The translations under genes were made by a program, and so were the position numbers. From positions 1 through 47,814 of the forward strand of contig WFNF01000095.1 in assembly GCA_015488775.1 (NCBI GenBank): a DNA stretch of 47,814 nucleotides, written 5' to 3'. This document shows positions 23,701 through 33,341 of the stretch, one piece after another. This stretch comes from Helicobacteraceae bacterium (GTDB taxonomy: Bacteria > Campylobacterota > Campylobacteria > Campylobacterales > Sulfurimonadaceae). The notes under the pieces were generated by a model that searched no databases, was not told where the DNA came from, and saw only the letters and a list, made by a program, of their open reading frames with translations. Position 1 is the stretch's first letter; each line of letters begins with the position of its first letter.

Positions 23701-24634
23701 AAAAAGAGCTATAAAAAGACTTATGTTAATCTTTTTTATTGGTTATATTGCACTTTTTACTACTTTATCATCTTTATATTATACAAAAGAGTACAATAGA
23801 GAAGCTAGTAAAAACATGTTAAAAAACAGACTAAAACAAGCTGAATGTAAAAGATTAACAAACAAAGATTGTTCAAAAATAAAACTTATTAAAACTGTTA
23901 ATATAGATAAAGTTTACAAGGAGTTAACTTTTGCATTTTTTCTTAGTTTTATTGTTTTTGGTATATTTGCCTACTTTTTAGCAAGAGCATCACTTAAACC
24001 AGTTAGAGAATCTATAAATCTTATGGATAACTTTATCAATTCTATAATTCATGATATAAATACACCATTAAGTGTTATTAAGTTAAACACATCATCTATT
24101 AATAAAAAGCTTGAAGATGAAAAATTACAAATAAAATCTTTTAGAGTTTTAGACTCGATAACAAAAATTGAAGATTTACAAGAACAATTACTTTATAGCA
24201 TCAGATCACACACAATGTCACTTACAAATGAAAATTTTGATTTAGATATCCTAATAAAAGACGCACTAAAAATATTTAATTCAAACTCATATAATATTAA
24301 AATTATATATAAAGGTCAAAAAACAAAAATCAATGCAGATAAAAAAGCTATATATAGGGTATTGCAAAACATAGTATCAAATGCCATAAAATATTCACAT
24401 TCTGATGTACATATAAACTTAAAAGATAAAATTTTAAGTATTAAAGATTCTGGAGATGGCATAAAAAATCCAGAGTTAATATTTGATAAATATTACAGTG
24501 ACAATAAAGAAAAAAACTCTTTAGGTTTAGGCTTATTTATTGTATCTACAATTTGTAATAGGTATAATATTGATATAGATATAAACTCAAATGAAAATGG
24601 TAGCGAGTTCATTTTAGATCTCTCTACACTTTAA
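23675..24634 (+). CDS. sensor histidine kinase (cognate of the preceding regulator); start displaced
   Basis: Two transmembrane helices (about 16-36 and 86-104) flank a ~50-residue periplasmic loop with two Cys (CKRLTNKDC). Then follow the H-box FINSIIHDINTPLSVI (His126), N-box NIVSNAIKYS, G1 DSGDGIKNP, F-box IFDKYYSDN and G2 NSLGLGLFIV, so the catalytic set is intact. Coordinates give the whole open frame from TTG 23675, whose SD-like GGAG touches the TTG. ATG 23697, overlapping the regulator stop, would fit best but is one base out of frame: ATG is followed by six A, whereas seven would give MKKRAIKRLMLIFF. The first in-frame ATG is 23723. Confidence 0.85.
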   Translation: MVIALKPYEKRAIKRLMLIFFIGYIALFTTLSSLYYTKEYNREASKNMLKNRLKQAECKRLTNKDCSKIKLIKTVNIDKVYKELTFAFFLSFIVFGIFAYFLARASLKPVRESINLMDNFINSIIHDINTPLSVIKLNTSSINKKLEDEKLQIKSFRVLDSITKIEDLQEQLLYSIRSHTMSLTNENFDLDILIKDALKIFNSNSYNIKIIYKGQKTKINADKKAIYRVLQNIVSNAIKYSHSDVHINLKDKILSIKDSGDGIKNPELIFDKYYSDNKEKNSLGLGLFIVSTICNRYNIDIDINSNENGSEFILDLSTL

Positions 24635-24650
24635 GTAAATTAAACTAGGC

Positions 24651-24656
24651 TAAGAT
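24651..24656 (+). promoter_or_regulatory. possible internal -10 box before the periplasmic protein gene
   Basis: TAAGAT ends 6 bases before ATG 24663, in the 28-base gap after the kinase gene. It is a plausible variant -10 giving a leaderless transcript for the last three genes. No SD is seen before this ATG. Confidence 0.3.
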
Positions 24657-24662
24657 AAAAGT

Positions 24663-25229
24663 ATGAAAAATTTAATATTTACACTTATTATTGTTAGCCT
24701 TTTTACCTCTAGTTCGCTTTTTGCACTAAATATGAGTTCTTTAAGAGATGCTCAAAGAACAAATACTTTAAAAACATTTAAACAACAATTTAAGTATAGC
24801 AATAAAAAGCTTGACAGACATAGAGCATCAAGATCATCTCACAACAACCGTTTTGTGCATCAAGAAAGAGCAAAACTGATGCAAACATATACTCAACAAG
24901 TAAAAGCCACAAAAGCAATAGAGGTTTATCATGAGTATAAGCGTGAATTTGAGCATATGGATATTAAAAATAGAGATGATAAATTTAAACAATATTTTAA
25001 GCAGATGAAAGATAAAGGAAAAAGCCCCCAAGAGATTAGAATAGAGTTTGCAAAAAAACTAAAAAACACCCAAATGAAAAATGATGATGATAATATAAAA
25101 CACAATAAAGATAACAATAGTAACAATCAGCCAAAAGATGAAGACAATATGGAAAACTATAATAAAAATATGGAAGACAACTTTGAGCCTAAAAGTATGT
25201 CTAGAAGTTCCATTTGGAGAAGAAAATAG
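24663..25229 (+). CDS. hypothetical periplasmic protein, charged and Asn-rich
   Basis: 188 residues. A clear signal peptide (MKNLIFTLIIVSLFTSSSLFA) is followed by a strongly basic helical region (QRTNTLKTFKQQFKYSNKKLDRHRASR and onward). The C-terminal ~50 residues are disordered and Asn/Asp/Lys-rich, ending in RSSIWRRK. No family is recognised; helix content and charge recall small periplasmic sensors or chaperones such as Spy/CpxP, but I see no LTxxQ motif. It lies between the kinase and the outer-membrane barrel gene and overlaps the latter (TAGTG). Confidence 0.7.
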   Translation: MKNLIFTLIIVSLFTSSSLFALNMSSLRDAQRTNTLKTFKQQFKYSNKKLDRHRASRSSHNNRFVHQERAKLMQTYTQQVKATKAIEVYHEYKREFEHMDIKNRDDKFKQYFKQMKDKGKSPQEIRIEFAKKLKNTQMKNDDDNIKHNKDNNSNNQPKDEDNMENYNKNMEDNFEPKSMSRSSIWRRK

Positions 25230-26353
25230 TGAAATTTTTATTATTACTTTTACCAGCTTTATTACTTGCTAATGAGGTAGAGTTTGACTTTTATTCATAC
25301 CTACACAGTGAGGGTGAGTACAGAGTTGGAAAAAGTGATAATATAAATCAACCATCAGATAAAAGTGGTTTTTCATCTTGGTACAATAATACTCTAGTTG
25401 ATTATATCTTTTTAGATGACTTTTACTTATCGTTAGGTGGTAAAACAAATTATGTATTTGGTGAGCAAAAGTATCAAGTTCCCTCTTACTTAAGACTAAA
25501 ACTAAGTTCAGATGAGATTAATAAAGCTATTTTTACAGAAATAAGTTTTAACTATGATAATGATTTTTTTACTTTCAATGCTGGTAGGATGGATGTTAAA
25601 TATGATTGGTTAAGTGGAAGCATAGATGGTGCAATAGCTATGATTGGTGATGAAGATGATTTAAGTTTTAGAGTTTTTTACTTAGAAAACTATACAGATT
25701 TACAATACAATTACTATGTAGATTTTCAACACGTTAATGAGGAGCTTAACTTTTATGGAGCTATTGGAAGTTATAACTCAGATATTATAGAGTTTAGTTT
25801 ATATGACTATATTATGCCAAATCTTAGAAATATTGTAGGAACTCATGGTTACTTGGCATTCGAGAAAGTTGGATTTAACTTTGCAGCAACTTATTCAAGC
25901 GCATTACAAGACGCAGTATATAACTTAGATGAAAGCTTTTATACCTTAAGTGGTGAGTATCTTTATAAAAACAACTTTTTTGAATTAGGTGGTTCTTACA
26001 CAGGTGAAAACGGCTTAATTGCAATGTTACAACTAGGCTCATTTATGTTTGGTCAATTTTATCTATCCAATCAAGTTGATAGACCAAATGCAAAAAATAT
26101 ATACACAAGGTACATAAAAGCAAATAGAAAATTCAGATTTGAAGTTTTAGGTGGTTATACATCATATAAAGAGGAGATAGAAAATAAAAGTTTATCATCT
26201 TATGAGATTGACACATATTTAACATATGCGTTTAATAAAAAATATAAAATAGAGTTTGGTGCAATGTATATGGGAGTTGATCAAGAAGACCCTTTTTCAA
26301 TGTCTCAAGCCTTACTAACTACTAACTTTATTTACCATTACCATTATGAATAA
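25229..26353 (+). CDS. outer-membrane beta-barrel (porin-like) protein
   Basis: 374 residues from GTG 25229, which has GGAG upstream and yields a clean signal peptide (MKFLLLLLPALLLA, then NEVEF). The mature protein shows alternating hydrophobic/polar strands rich in Tyr, Phe, Asp and Gly throughout, for example FFTFNAGRMDVKYDW and FELGGSYTGENGLIAMLQLG. The C terminus FIYHYHYE lacks the classical terminal Phe. It resembles the Opr-like/alginate-type barrels of Campylobacterota in texture, but I cannot name a substrate. The longer frame from TTG 25214 would spoil the signal peptide. Confidence 0.75.
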   Translation: MKFLLLLLPALLLANEVEFDFYSYLHSEGEYRVGKSDNINQPSDKSGFSSWYNNTLVDYIFLDDFYLSLGGKTNYVFGEQKYQVPSYLRLKLSSDEINKAIFTEISFNYDNDFFTFNAGRMDVKYDWLSGSIDGAIAMIGDEDDLSFRVFYLENYTDLQYNYYVDFQHVNEELNFYGAIGSYNSDIIEFSLYDYIMPNLRNIVGTHGYLAFEKVGFNFAATYSSALQDAVYNLDESFYTLSGEYLYKNNFFELGGSYTGENGLIAMLQLGSFMFGQFYLSNQVDRPNAKNIYTRYIKANRKFRFEVLGGYTSYKEEIENKSLSSYEIDTYLTYAFNKKYKIEFGAMYMGVDQEDPFSMSQALLTTNFIYHYHYE

Positions 26354-26750
26354 AATCTTTATTTTACTTTTAAGCCTTAGTCTCTATGCTGCAACATCAA
26401 ACCTAGAGTTAGGATTAAAGTACTATGAAGACAATACGCTAAAAGATAAAGTAGAATTAGTAAAACAACTTAAAAAAGAGGCTATAAATGGCTCAAATGA
26501 TTCAGCTTTTTTACTTGCTACTGCTTATAAAAATGCTTTATTAATTAATTCTAAAGAGGATAATGCTCTAAAATGGTATAAAATCTGTGCGAAAAATAAT
26601 GATGCAGATGCTATGTTGATTATAGGCTGGATATATTATGAGGGAACAGATTATCAAGATAAAGATGAAGATAAAGCTATAGAGTGGTTTGAAAAAGCAG
26701 CAGACAATGGAGTTATAGAAGCAATAGAGATGCTACATATGATAGAGTAA
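26346..26750 (+). CDS. Sel1-repeat periplasmic protein
   Basis: 134 residues: signal peptide (MNKIFILLLSLSLYAA), then Sel1-like helical repeats. NALKWYKICAKNNDADAMLIIGWIYYEGTDY and KAIEWFEKAADNGVIEAIEML show the A-x-x-W-Y/F-x-x-A-A-x-x-G/N spacing. Such repeats mediate protein contacts, often for envelope complexes. It overlaps the barrel gene by 8 bases and closes the operon; a strong hairpin follows. Confidence 0.8.
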   Translation: MNKIFILLLSLSLYAATSNLELGLKYYEDNTLKDKVELVKQLKKEAINGSNDSAFLLATAYKNALLINSKEDNALKWYKICAKNNDADAMLIIGWIYYEGTDYQDKDEDKAIEWFEKAADNGVIEAIEMLHMIE

Positions 26751-26760
26751 ATATAAAAGA

Positions 26761-26782
26761 TTTACTCTCAAAAGAGAGTAAA
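26761..26782. terminator. bidirectional terminator hairpin
   Basis: Perfect 9-base stem TTTACTCTC / GAGAGTAAA with an AAAA loop between the convergent Sel1 and mrp genes, 10 and 6 bases from their stops. T-rich sequence follows on the minus strand. Confidence 0.7.
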
Positions 26783-26788
26783 AATTAC

Positions 26789-27964
26789 TTAGTGACAACC
26801 ACATCCTGTTCCACATGAACCAGAACTAGCTTCTTGTGGTGCAGGCTTTGCAGCTGCACCAGTTGAACATGCACTTACACCAGCTGGAGTTGTTGGTTGA
26901 ATTGCATTATTATCAACTCCACCCTCTTCATTGATTTTCTCAATTTGATTCCAAATAGACTCAGCTGCTGCAAAGTAACGCTTAGCAGACTCAGAAGTTG
27001 GATTAACAAAAGTGATTGGTTTACCCTCATCTCCACCTGTTCTAATAGATGGCTCAATTGGAATTTCAGCTATAATTTTAGTATCAAACTCATCAGCCAT
27101 AGGTTGAGTAGTTCCCTTACCAAAAATATCGTACTCTACACCAGTATCTGGAGCAATAAATCCTGACATATTTTCAACTATACCAGCTATAGGGATGTTT
27201 AACTTTTTAAACATATCTAGTGAACGTCTCGAATCATCTAAAGATACCATTTGTGGAGTAGTTACAGTTACACCAACAGTTACAGGTACACTTTGAGCTA
27301 AAGTAAGTTGAGCATCACCAGTTCCAGGAGGCATATCTATAACTAAACAGTCTAAATCTCCCCACTTAATGTCTCTTAAAAATTGCTCAATTGCTTTCAT
27401 AATCATAGAACCACGCCAGATTAAAGACTGACCTTGTTCCATTAATGAACCCATAGACATCATAGAAACACCATAAGCTCTAATTGGTTCAACTTTATTT
27501 CCCTCAACTTGAGGTTTTACATCTTGAACACCCATCATACGTGGAATATTTGGACCATAGATATCTGCATCTAAAAGACCAACTTTTTTCCCTTGTTGAG
27601 CAAGAGCAATAGCAAGGTTTACAGATGTAGTTGATTTACCAACCCCACCCTTACCTGAACTGATCATAATAAAGTTTTTAACATCTGGAGCAATATTTTT
27701 ACCCTTAGATGAACTCTCTTTTGGCATTTTAGGGGCAAGTACGTTTACCTTACATCCAGTTACACCAACACGTCCAAGTGCCATAGTCGCATCATCTTTA
27801 ATTTGTTGAGCAACTTCAGGTGCAGATGAGCTAATATCAACATTAACTTCAACATTAGTTCCATCTATTTTAATATCTTTTACAAAACCAAAAGTTACAA
27901 TATCTTTTGTAAATCCTGGGTAAGTAACTGTGCCTAAAGCATCTTTAACAATTTGTTCTGTCAT
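26789..27964 (-). CDS. mrp: Mrp/NBP35-type Fe-S cluster carrier ATPase
   Basis: 391 residues. N-terminal MIP18/DUF59 domain (1-75), then the P-loop ATPase with deviant Walker A SSGKGGVGKSTT (GKGGVGKS at 104-111), DADIYGPNIPRMMG, WRGSMIMKAIEQFL and DMPPGTGDAQLTL. Mrp proteins bind and hand over Fe-S clusters. An unusual tail of about 30 residues ends in CSTGAAAKPAPQEASSGSC and then GTGCGCH, giving four cysteines in all, three within the last six residues. It lies 26 bases after thiC, whose product needs a 4Fe-4S cluster, so pairing is functionally sensible. Confidence 0.92.
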   Translation of the reverse strand: MTEQIVKDALGTVTYPGFTKDIVTFGFVKDIKIDGTNVEVNVDISSSAPEVAQQIKDDATMALGRVGVTGCKVNVLAPKMPKESSSKGKNIAPDVKNFIMISSGKGGVGKSTTSVNLAIALAQQGKKVGLLDADIYGPNIPRMMGVQDVKPQVEGNKVEPIRAYGVSMMSMGSLMEQGQSLIWRGSMIMKAIEQFLRDIKWGDLDCLVIDMPPGTGDAQLTLAQSVPVTVGVTVTTPQMVSLDDSRRSLDMFKKLNIPIAGIVENMSGFIAPDTGVEYDIFGKGTTQPMADEFDTKIIAEIPIEPSIRTGGDEGKPITFVNPTSESAKRYFAAAESIWNQIEKINEEGGVDNNAIQPTTPAGVSACSTGAAAKPAPQEASSGSCGTGCGCH

Positions 27965-27990
27965 ATAAATTTCCTTTTTTATTTATTTAT

Positions 27991-29400
<1,410 letters not shown>

Positions 29401-29548
29401 TCATAATGACTTTATATCACTATAGTTAATAAAACAATTTAAAAAATTTAAATTTTCTTTAAAAAATAAAATCTACATACTATATATAATAATAAACAAA
29501 ATTAAGGTGTAATTTTACAACAACAAGATAAAAAAAAGCTTTTTTATG

Positions 29549-29554
29549 TATAAT
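29549..29554 (+). promoter_or_regulatory. -10 box of the ispDF operon
   Basis: TATGTATAAT, an extended TATAAT about 32 bases before the TTG start of ispDF, in an otherwise AT-rich 225-base divergent gap (29362-29586) that holds no other recognisable element. Confidence 0.6.
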
Positions 29555-29586
29555 TTCGTAACATTTTTTTCAAAACAGGATAATTT

Positions 29587-30708
29587 TTGTCTGATTTAAC
29601 CTTAATCGTCCTTAGCGCAGGCAACTCCACCCGTTTTAATTCGGGTGTAAAAAAACAATGGCTTAGAATTAATGAGCAACCATTGTGGTCATATGTTACC
29701 AATCAACTCAATAGCTTTGGATATTTTTCTAAAGTTATTATTACATCTCACGCAGATGAAGTTGAATATATGAAAAATTATAGTGATTTTACTATAGTTG
29801 AGGGCTCAAGCACTAGGCAAAAATCTTTACTAAATGCTTTAAACCACGTTGATACTGAGTATGTGATGGTTACAGATGTGGCAAGAGCATGTATATCAAA
29901 AGAGCTAATTCAAAGGCTAATTGATAACAAAGATAAAGCTGATGTAATTGTACCTACAATAAAAGTAAGTGATACCTTGGTACACAATAACATCACAGTA
30001 AGTAGAGATGAATATAAAAGAGTTCAAACTCCTCAACTCTCTCTAAGTGCATCTATAAAAGAGGCTCTAAAAACAGATAAAGAGTTTACAGATGAATCTT
30101 CAGCTATGCTTGATTCAGGCTTTAAACGCTTTTTTATTGAGGGTGAAGAGCTAGCATCAAAGATTACTTATCCAAGTGATTTGAACTTATTGAAGTGTCT
30201 TGAAAAACCATCAAGTGTTACTTTATGTGGCAATGGTTTTGATGTACATCAATTTGAAAAAAATAAAATAATGTATCTTTGTGGAATTGAGATTAAAAGT
30301 GATTTTGGATTTAAGGCACATAGCGATGGCGATGTTGCGATTCATGCACTAATTGACTCAATATTAGGTGCTGCATCTCTAGGTGATATAGGAACACTAT
30401 TCCCCGATACTGATAATGCTTATGAGGGTATTGACTCTATGATTTTATTAGAGCGTGCTTTCAATATGATTACAAGTTATGGATTTAAAATAATCAATTG
30501 TGATATTACTATCATAGCTGAGACACCAAAACTTATGAATTATAAAGATGCAATGAAAGCAAATATTGCCTCAGCTCTAGGTCTTAAAAAACATAGAGTA
30601 AATGTGAAAGCAACAACAACTGAAAAACTTGGTTTTGTTGGAAGAAAAGAGGGTGTAGCTGTTATGGCAAACACTAATTTAACATATATAGACTGGACAA
30701 AACTATGA
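29587..30708 (+). CDS. ispDF: bifunctional IspD/IspF isoprenoid enzyme
   Basis: 373 residues. The IspD half (about 1-210, MEP cytidylyltransferase) has VLSAGNSTRFNSGVKKQWLRI and TDVARACI, RVQTPQ. The IspF half (about 214-373, MECDP synthase) has GNGFDVHQF with zinc ligands, AHSDGDVAIHALIDSILGAASLGDIGTLFPDTD and KATTTEKLGFVGRKEGVAVMA. The fusion is usual for Campylobacterota. The start is TTG with AGGA (29577-29580) 6 bases before it. Overlaps the next gene by 4 bases (ATGA). Confidence 0.95.
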   Translation: MSDLTLIVLSAGNSTRFNSGVKKQWLRINEQPLWSYVTNQLNSFGYFSKVIITSHADEVEYMKNYSDFTIVEGSSTRQKSLLNALNHVDTEYVMVTDVARACISKELIQRLIDNKDKADVIVPTIKVSDTLVHNNITVSRDEYKRVQTPQLSLSASIKEALKTDKEFTDESSAMLDSGFKRFFIEGEELASKITYPSDLNLLKCLEKPSSVTLCGNGFDVHQFEKNKIMYLCGIEIKSDFGFKAHSDGDVAIHALIDSILGAASLGDIGTLFPDTDNAYEGIDSMILLERAFNMITSYGFKIINCDITIIAETPKLMNYKDAMKANIASALGLKKHRVNVKATTTEKLGFVGRKEGVAVMANTNLTYIDWTKL

Positions 30709-31592
30709 AAATATTAATCTTAGAAAATGAAATTTATCTTGCGCAAAGTATAGCATCAAAACTTACAGAATTAGGTCACGTTTGTGACATGTGTTCATCA
30801 ACTAAAGAGGCTTTGAAAAAAGATAACTTTGATGTTGTTTTACTATCTACTGGCATAAATGGACAAGATATTTATCCTGTTATTGAAGAATATAAAAAAT
30901 CAGTAATCATACTTATGGTTTCATATATCTCTAATGATACAGTTTCCAAACCACTTCAAGCTGGTGCAAAAGACTATATACTTAAACCATTCATGATAGA
31001 AGAGTTGATCAGAAAGATTGAGCATTATCAAGACTATGAAAGACTTAAAAAGCAAAACGTTGCTTATGAGAAGTACTTAAACCATACTTTTGATGCTTTA
31101 AATATTGCAAAACCAACCACTAAGATAGATAAACCAGTATTTATATCTACAACTTATCAAAAATACGCTGATGCCTATGCTTTTGCTTACGCTTCATCTC
31201 AAAATAAAACTTTACAGTTTGTATCTCTAGCTGCACCTAAATTTTTACAAGAGATAGCTTCTATTAGCTCATCTAATGTGATATATCTAACAGATTTCCA
31301 AACTCTTAAAAAGTCAGACAGAATGGCTGTTGTTGAAGCTGTTGATGGACGTGAGTGTATCATGTCAAGTACAGATAGAATTGAAGATTGTATATATGAA
31401 GTTATAGAGATTAAAAGTGACTCAAACATGTTAGATCATGGTGAAATTCTTCCAATTGAGGATTATGTTAAGTATATTGTACTAAACTATCAACATAAAT
31501 TCCCAGATACTGAGCTTTCTAAAAAACTTGGTATCTCAAGAAAAAGCTTATGGGAAAAAAGAAAAAAGTATGGAATCGTTAAGAAAAAATAA
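30705..31592 (+). CDS. cemR: atypical response regulator, CemR/Cj1608-like
   Basis: 295 residues. Degenerate receiver (1-120): the acidic pair reads ILENEI and the phospho-acceptor position is Ser48 in DVVLLSTGING, so phosphorylation there is impossible; Lys in ILKPF remains. A middle alpha/beta region (about 140-240, SSSNVIYLTDFQTL) and a C-terminal Fis-type helix-turn-helix (DTELSKKLGISRKSLWEKRKKYGI) follow. Its place between ispDF and sat equals Campylobacter jejuni Cj1608, an atypical regulator reported to bind oriC and control energy metabolism (CemR). Orthology is inferred from this order and the missing Asp. Confidence 0.8.
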   Translation: MKILILENEIYLAQSIASKLTELGHVCDMCSSTKEALKKDNFDVVLLSTGINGQDIYPVIEEYKKSVIILMVSYISNDTVSKPLQAGAKDYILKPFMIEELIRKIEHYQDYERLKKQNVAYEKYLNHTFDALNIAKPTTKIDKPVFISTTYQKYADAYAFAYASSQNKTLQFVSLAAPKFLQEIASISSSNVIYLTDFQTLKKSDRMAVVEAVDGRECIMSSTDRIEDCIYEVIEIKSDSNMLDHGEILPIEDYVKYIVLNYQHKFPDTELSKKLGISRKSLWEKRKKYGIVKKK

Positions 31593-32766
31593 ATCTCTTT
31601 ATATTGATCAAGAAGCTATCTCGGCACTTGGTCTTTTAAAAGCAAACTTACTTTACCCTGTTACATCACTTATGAATAGGTCTCAAACTGTAGAAGTTTT
31701 AGAAAACTCCGTAATTGATGGTAAAACCTTTCCATTTCCTTTTATTTTAGCACCTGCTGGTGAGCAAAATCATGATGTTTTATCATTTTCTAAAAAAGGT
31801 GAAAAACTAGACTTAATTAGCCATAATAATGAAATCATAGGTTATCTTATCATAGAAGAAACTTTTGAAATAAATCCAAGAGAACGGATTAGACAGATAT
31901 ACGGTACTGATGATTTTTCTCAACCAGGAGTTCAAGAAACTTTTAATAGAGTTGGAAAGATTGCCGTTTGTGGTGAGTTTGAACTATTTAATGACAAAAC
32001 AAAAGATAAAATAAATCTTATTAAAGATGCTCAAAAAAGAATTGGTGCTAAACATACTACTGCTTTTATGATGGCTGCAAATCCACTTCATAGAGCGCAT
32101 GAACGTATAGTAAGACAGTCATTAGATAAAACAGACTTAGTTGTTATTTTTTTACTTAAACCTTATAATGCAAATGATTTGAACTTTAATTTGAGATATA
32201 AAACTTTAAATTATTTTGTAGAAAACTTTTTGCCTACAAATAGAGTTATCATTATACCTTTAGAAAATTCTTATATATTTGCTGGATATAATGAGGTTTT
32301 ACTAGATGCAATTGTTGCTAAAAACTTTGGGTGTGATAAACTTACAATTGGACAAAATCATGCTGGTGTTGGGATGCATTACGACACAAATGCTAACAAT
32401 AAATCTATACTAGATAAACTAATAGGTATAAATATAGATATAGAGGTAACAAATGAATATGTGTATTGTAATGTTTGTAAAACTTTAGTTTCAACATCAA
32501 CTTGTCCACATGGTCAGCATCACCATATATCATACCATTCAGATTCCATTTTGGAATTATTAAAAATCGGTCTACTACCTCCAGCTGTTTTAATTAGAAA
32601 AGAGATTGCAGCTATTATACTATCTGAATTATTTCCAGATAGATTTAAAAACTTAGAAAAACTGTACTATGACATTATGCCTGTAACTGGTTTATTAGAA
32701 CAACATAGTGAAAAAGACTTTTATATTGAGCTAATGAAGCTCTACCAAACAACATCATTATCATAA
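31570..32766 (+). CDS. sat: sulfate adenylyltransferase (ATP sulfurylase)
   Basis: 398 residues. Makes APS from ATP and sulfate, or ATP from APS in the reverse direction in sulfur oxidisers. Motifs: MNRSQTVE, TAFMMAANPLHRAHERIVRQ (nucleotidyl-transferase HxxH), IGQNHAGVGMHYD and a Cys-rich site CNVCKTLVSTSTCPHGQHHH that may bind zinc. The frame opens earlier at 31528, but ATG 31570 fits the family and overlaps the regulator by only 23 bases. The direction of use in this organism cannot be read from the window. Confidence 0.93.
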   Translation: MESLRKNKSLYIDQEAISALGLLKANLLYPVTSLMNRSQTVEVLENSVIDGKTFPFPFILAPAGEQNHDVLSFSKKGEKLDLISHNNEIIGYLIIEETFEINPRERIRQIYGTDDFSQPGVQETFNRVGKIAVCGEFELFNDKTKDKINLIKDAQKRIGAKHTTAFMMAANPLHRAHERIVRQSLDKTDLVVIFLLKPYNANDLNFNLRYKTLNYFVENFLPTNRVIIIPLENSYIFAGYNEVLLDAIVAKNFGCDKLTIGQNHAGVGMHYDTNANNKSILDKLIGINIDIEVTNEYVYCNVCKTLVSTSTCPHGQHHHISYHSDSILELLKIGLLPPAVLIRKEIAAIILSELFPDRFKNLEKLYYDIMPVTGLLEQHSEKDFYIELMKLYQTTSLS

Positions 32767-32775
32767 GGAGATAAT

Positions 32776-33279
32776 TTGAAAATTAGATGGTTTTTTTTAA
32801 CTCTTGGATATAGCGGATTATCTCCTAAATATCCAGCAATTATATCAAGTGTAATATCATTTTTAATCGCACTACCTATTTTAATGTATTTTGGAAGTCA
32901 AACATTAATAATGTTGGCAATTTTAATAAGTATAATAACTATAAAACAGATAGATATATATGCAAAAGAAAATAATTACAATGACGACAGAATTGTAATA
33001 GATAAGTTAATTGGTATTTTTATAGCACTAAGTATAGCTCCTGCTATACCATTACAAGCTGATCAACTTTTTAACATCTCTAATGCTTTTTTAATACAAG
33101 CACTGATGTCTTTAGTTTTTTATATATTTTTTAATATAAAAAAGCCATCTATCATAGGTAGAATTGCTAGAGAGGCAAAAGGCTCATACGCAGTTGTAGG
33201 CGATGATATTATGGCTGGTGTAACATCTGGAATGTTAACTGCTGTGATTTATCAATCTTATATATCACTATTAAACTAA
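32776..33279 (+). CDS. pgpA: phosphatidylglycerophosphatase A
   Basis: 167-residue integral membrane enzyme that dephosphorylates PGP to phosphatidylglycerol. Four hydrophobic segments; the signature NDDRIVIDKLIGIFIAL matches the PgpA DD-RIVIDE-type active site, with Lys in place of the usual Glu. It ends in DDIMAGVTSGMLTAVIYQ. TTG start with SD AAGGAG (32765-32770) at 5 bases. Same neighbour (sat) as in Campylobacter. Confidence 0.9.
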   Translation: MKIRWFFLTLGYSGLSPKYPAIISSVISFLIALPILMYFGSQTLIMLAILISIITIKQIDIYAKENNYNDDRIVIDKLIGIFIALSIAPAIPLQADQLFNISNAFLIQALMSLVFYIFFNIKKPSIIGRIAREAKGSYAVVGDDIMAGVTSGMLTAVIYQSYISLLN

Positions 33280-33323
33280 TATTTTAGCTTAAATTCAAAT
33301 AAGTTCTATTAGAATAAAGATAT

Positions 33324-33329
33324 TATAAT
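33324..33329 (+). promoter_or_regulatory. -10 box of the HDOD-rnr-holA operon
   Basis: TATAAT about 13 bases before ATG 33342, which has GGAG at 33332-33335. This puts the transcription start inside or just before the SD, so the leader would be very short. Confidence 0.45.
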
Positions 33330-33341
33330 TTGGAGTACTAA

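Noticed and set aside
25214-25228. Longer start (TTG) for the outer-membrane barrel
   Set aside because: It places EKKIV before the signal peptide and uses the SD itself as coding; GTG 25229 fits better.
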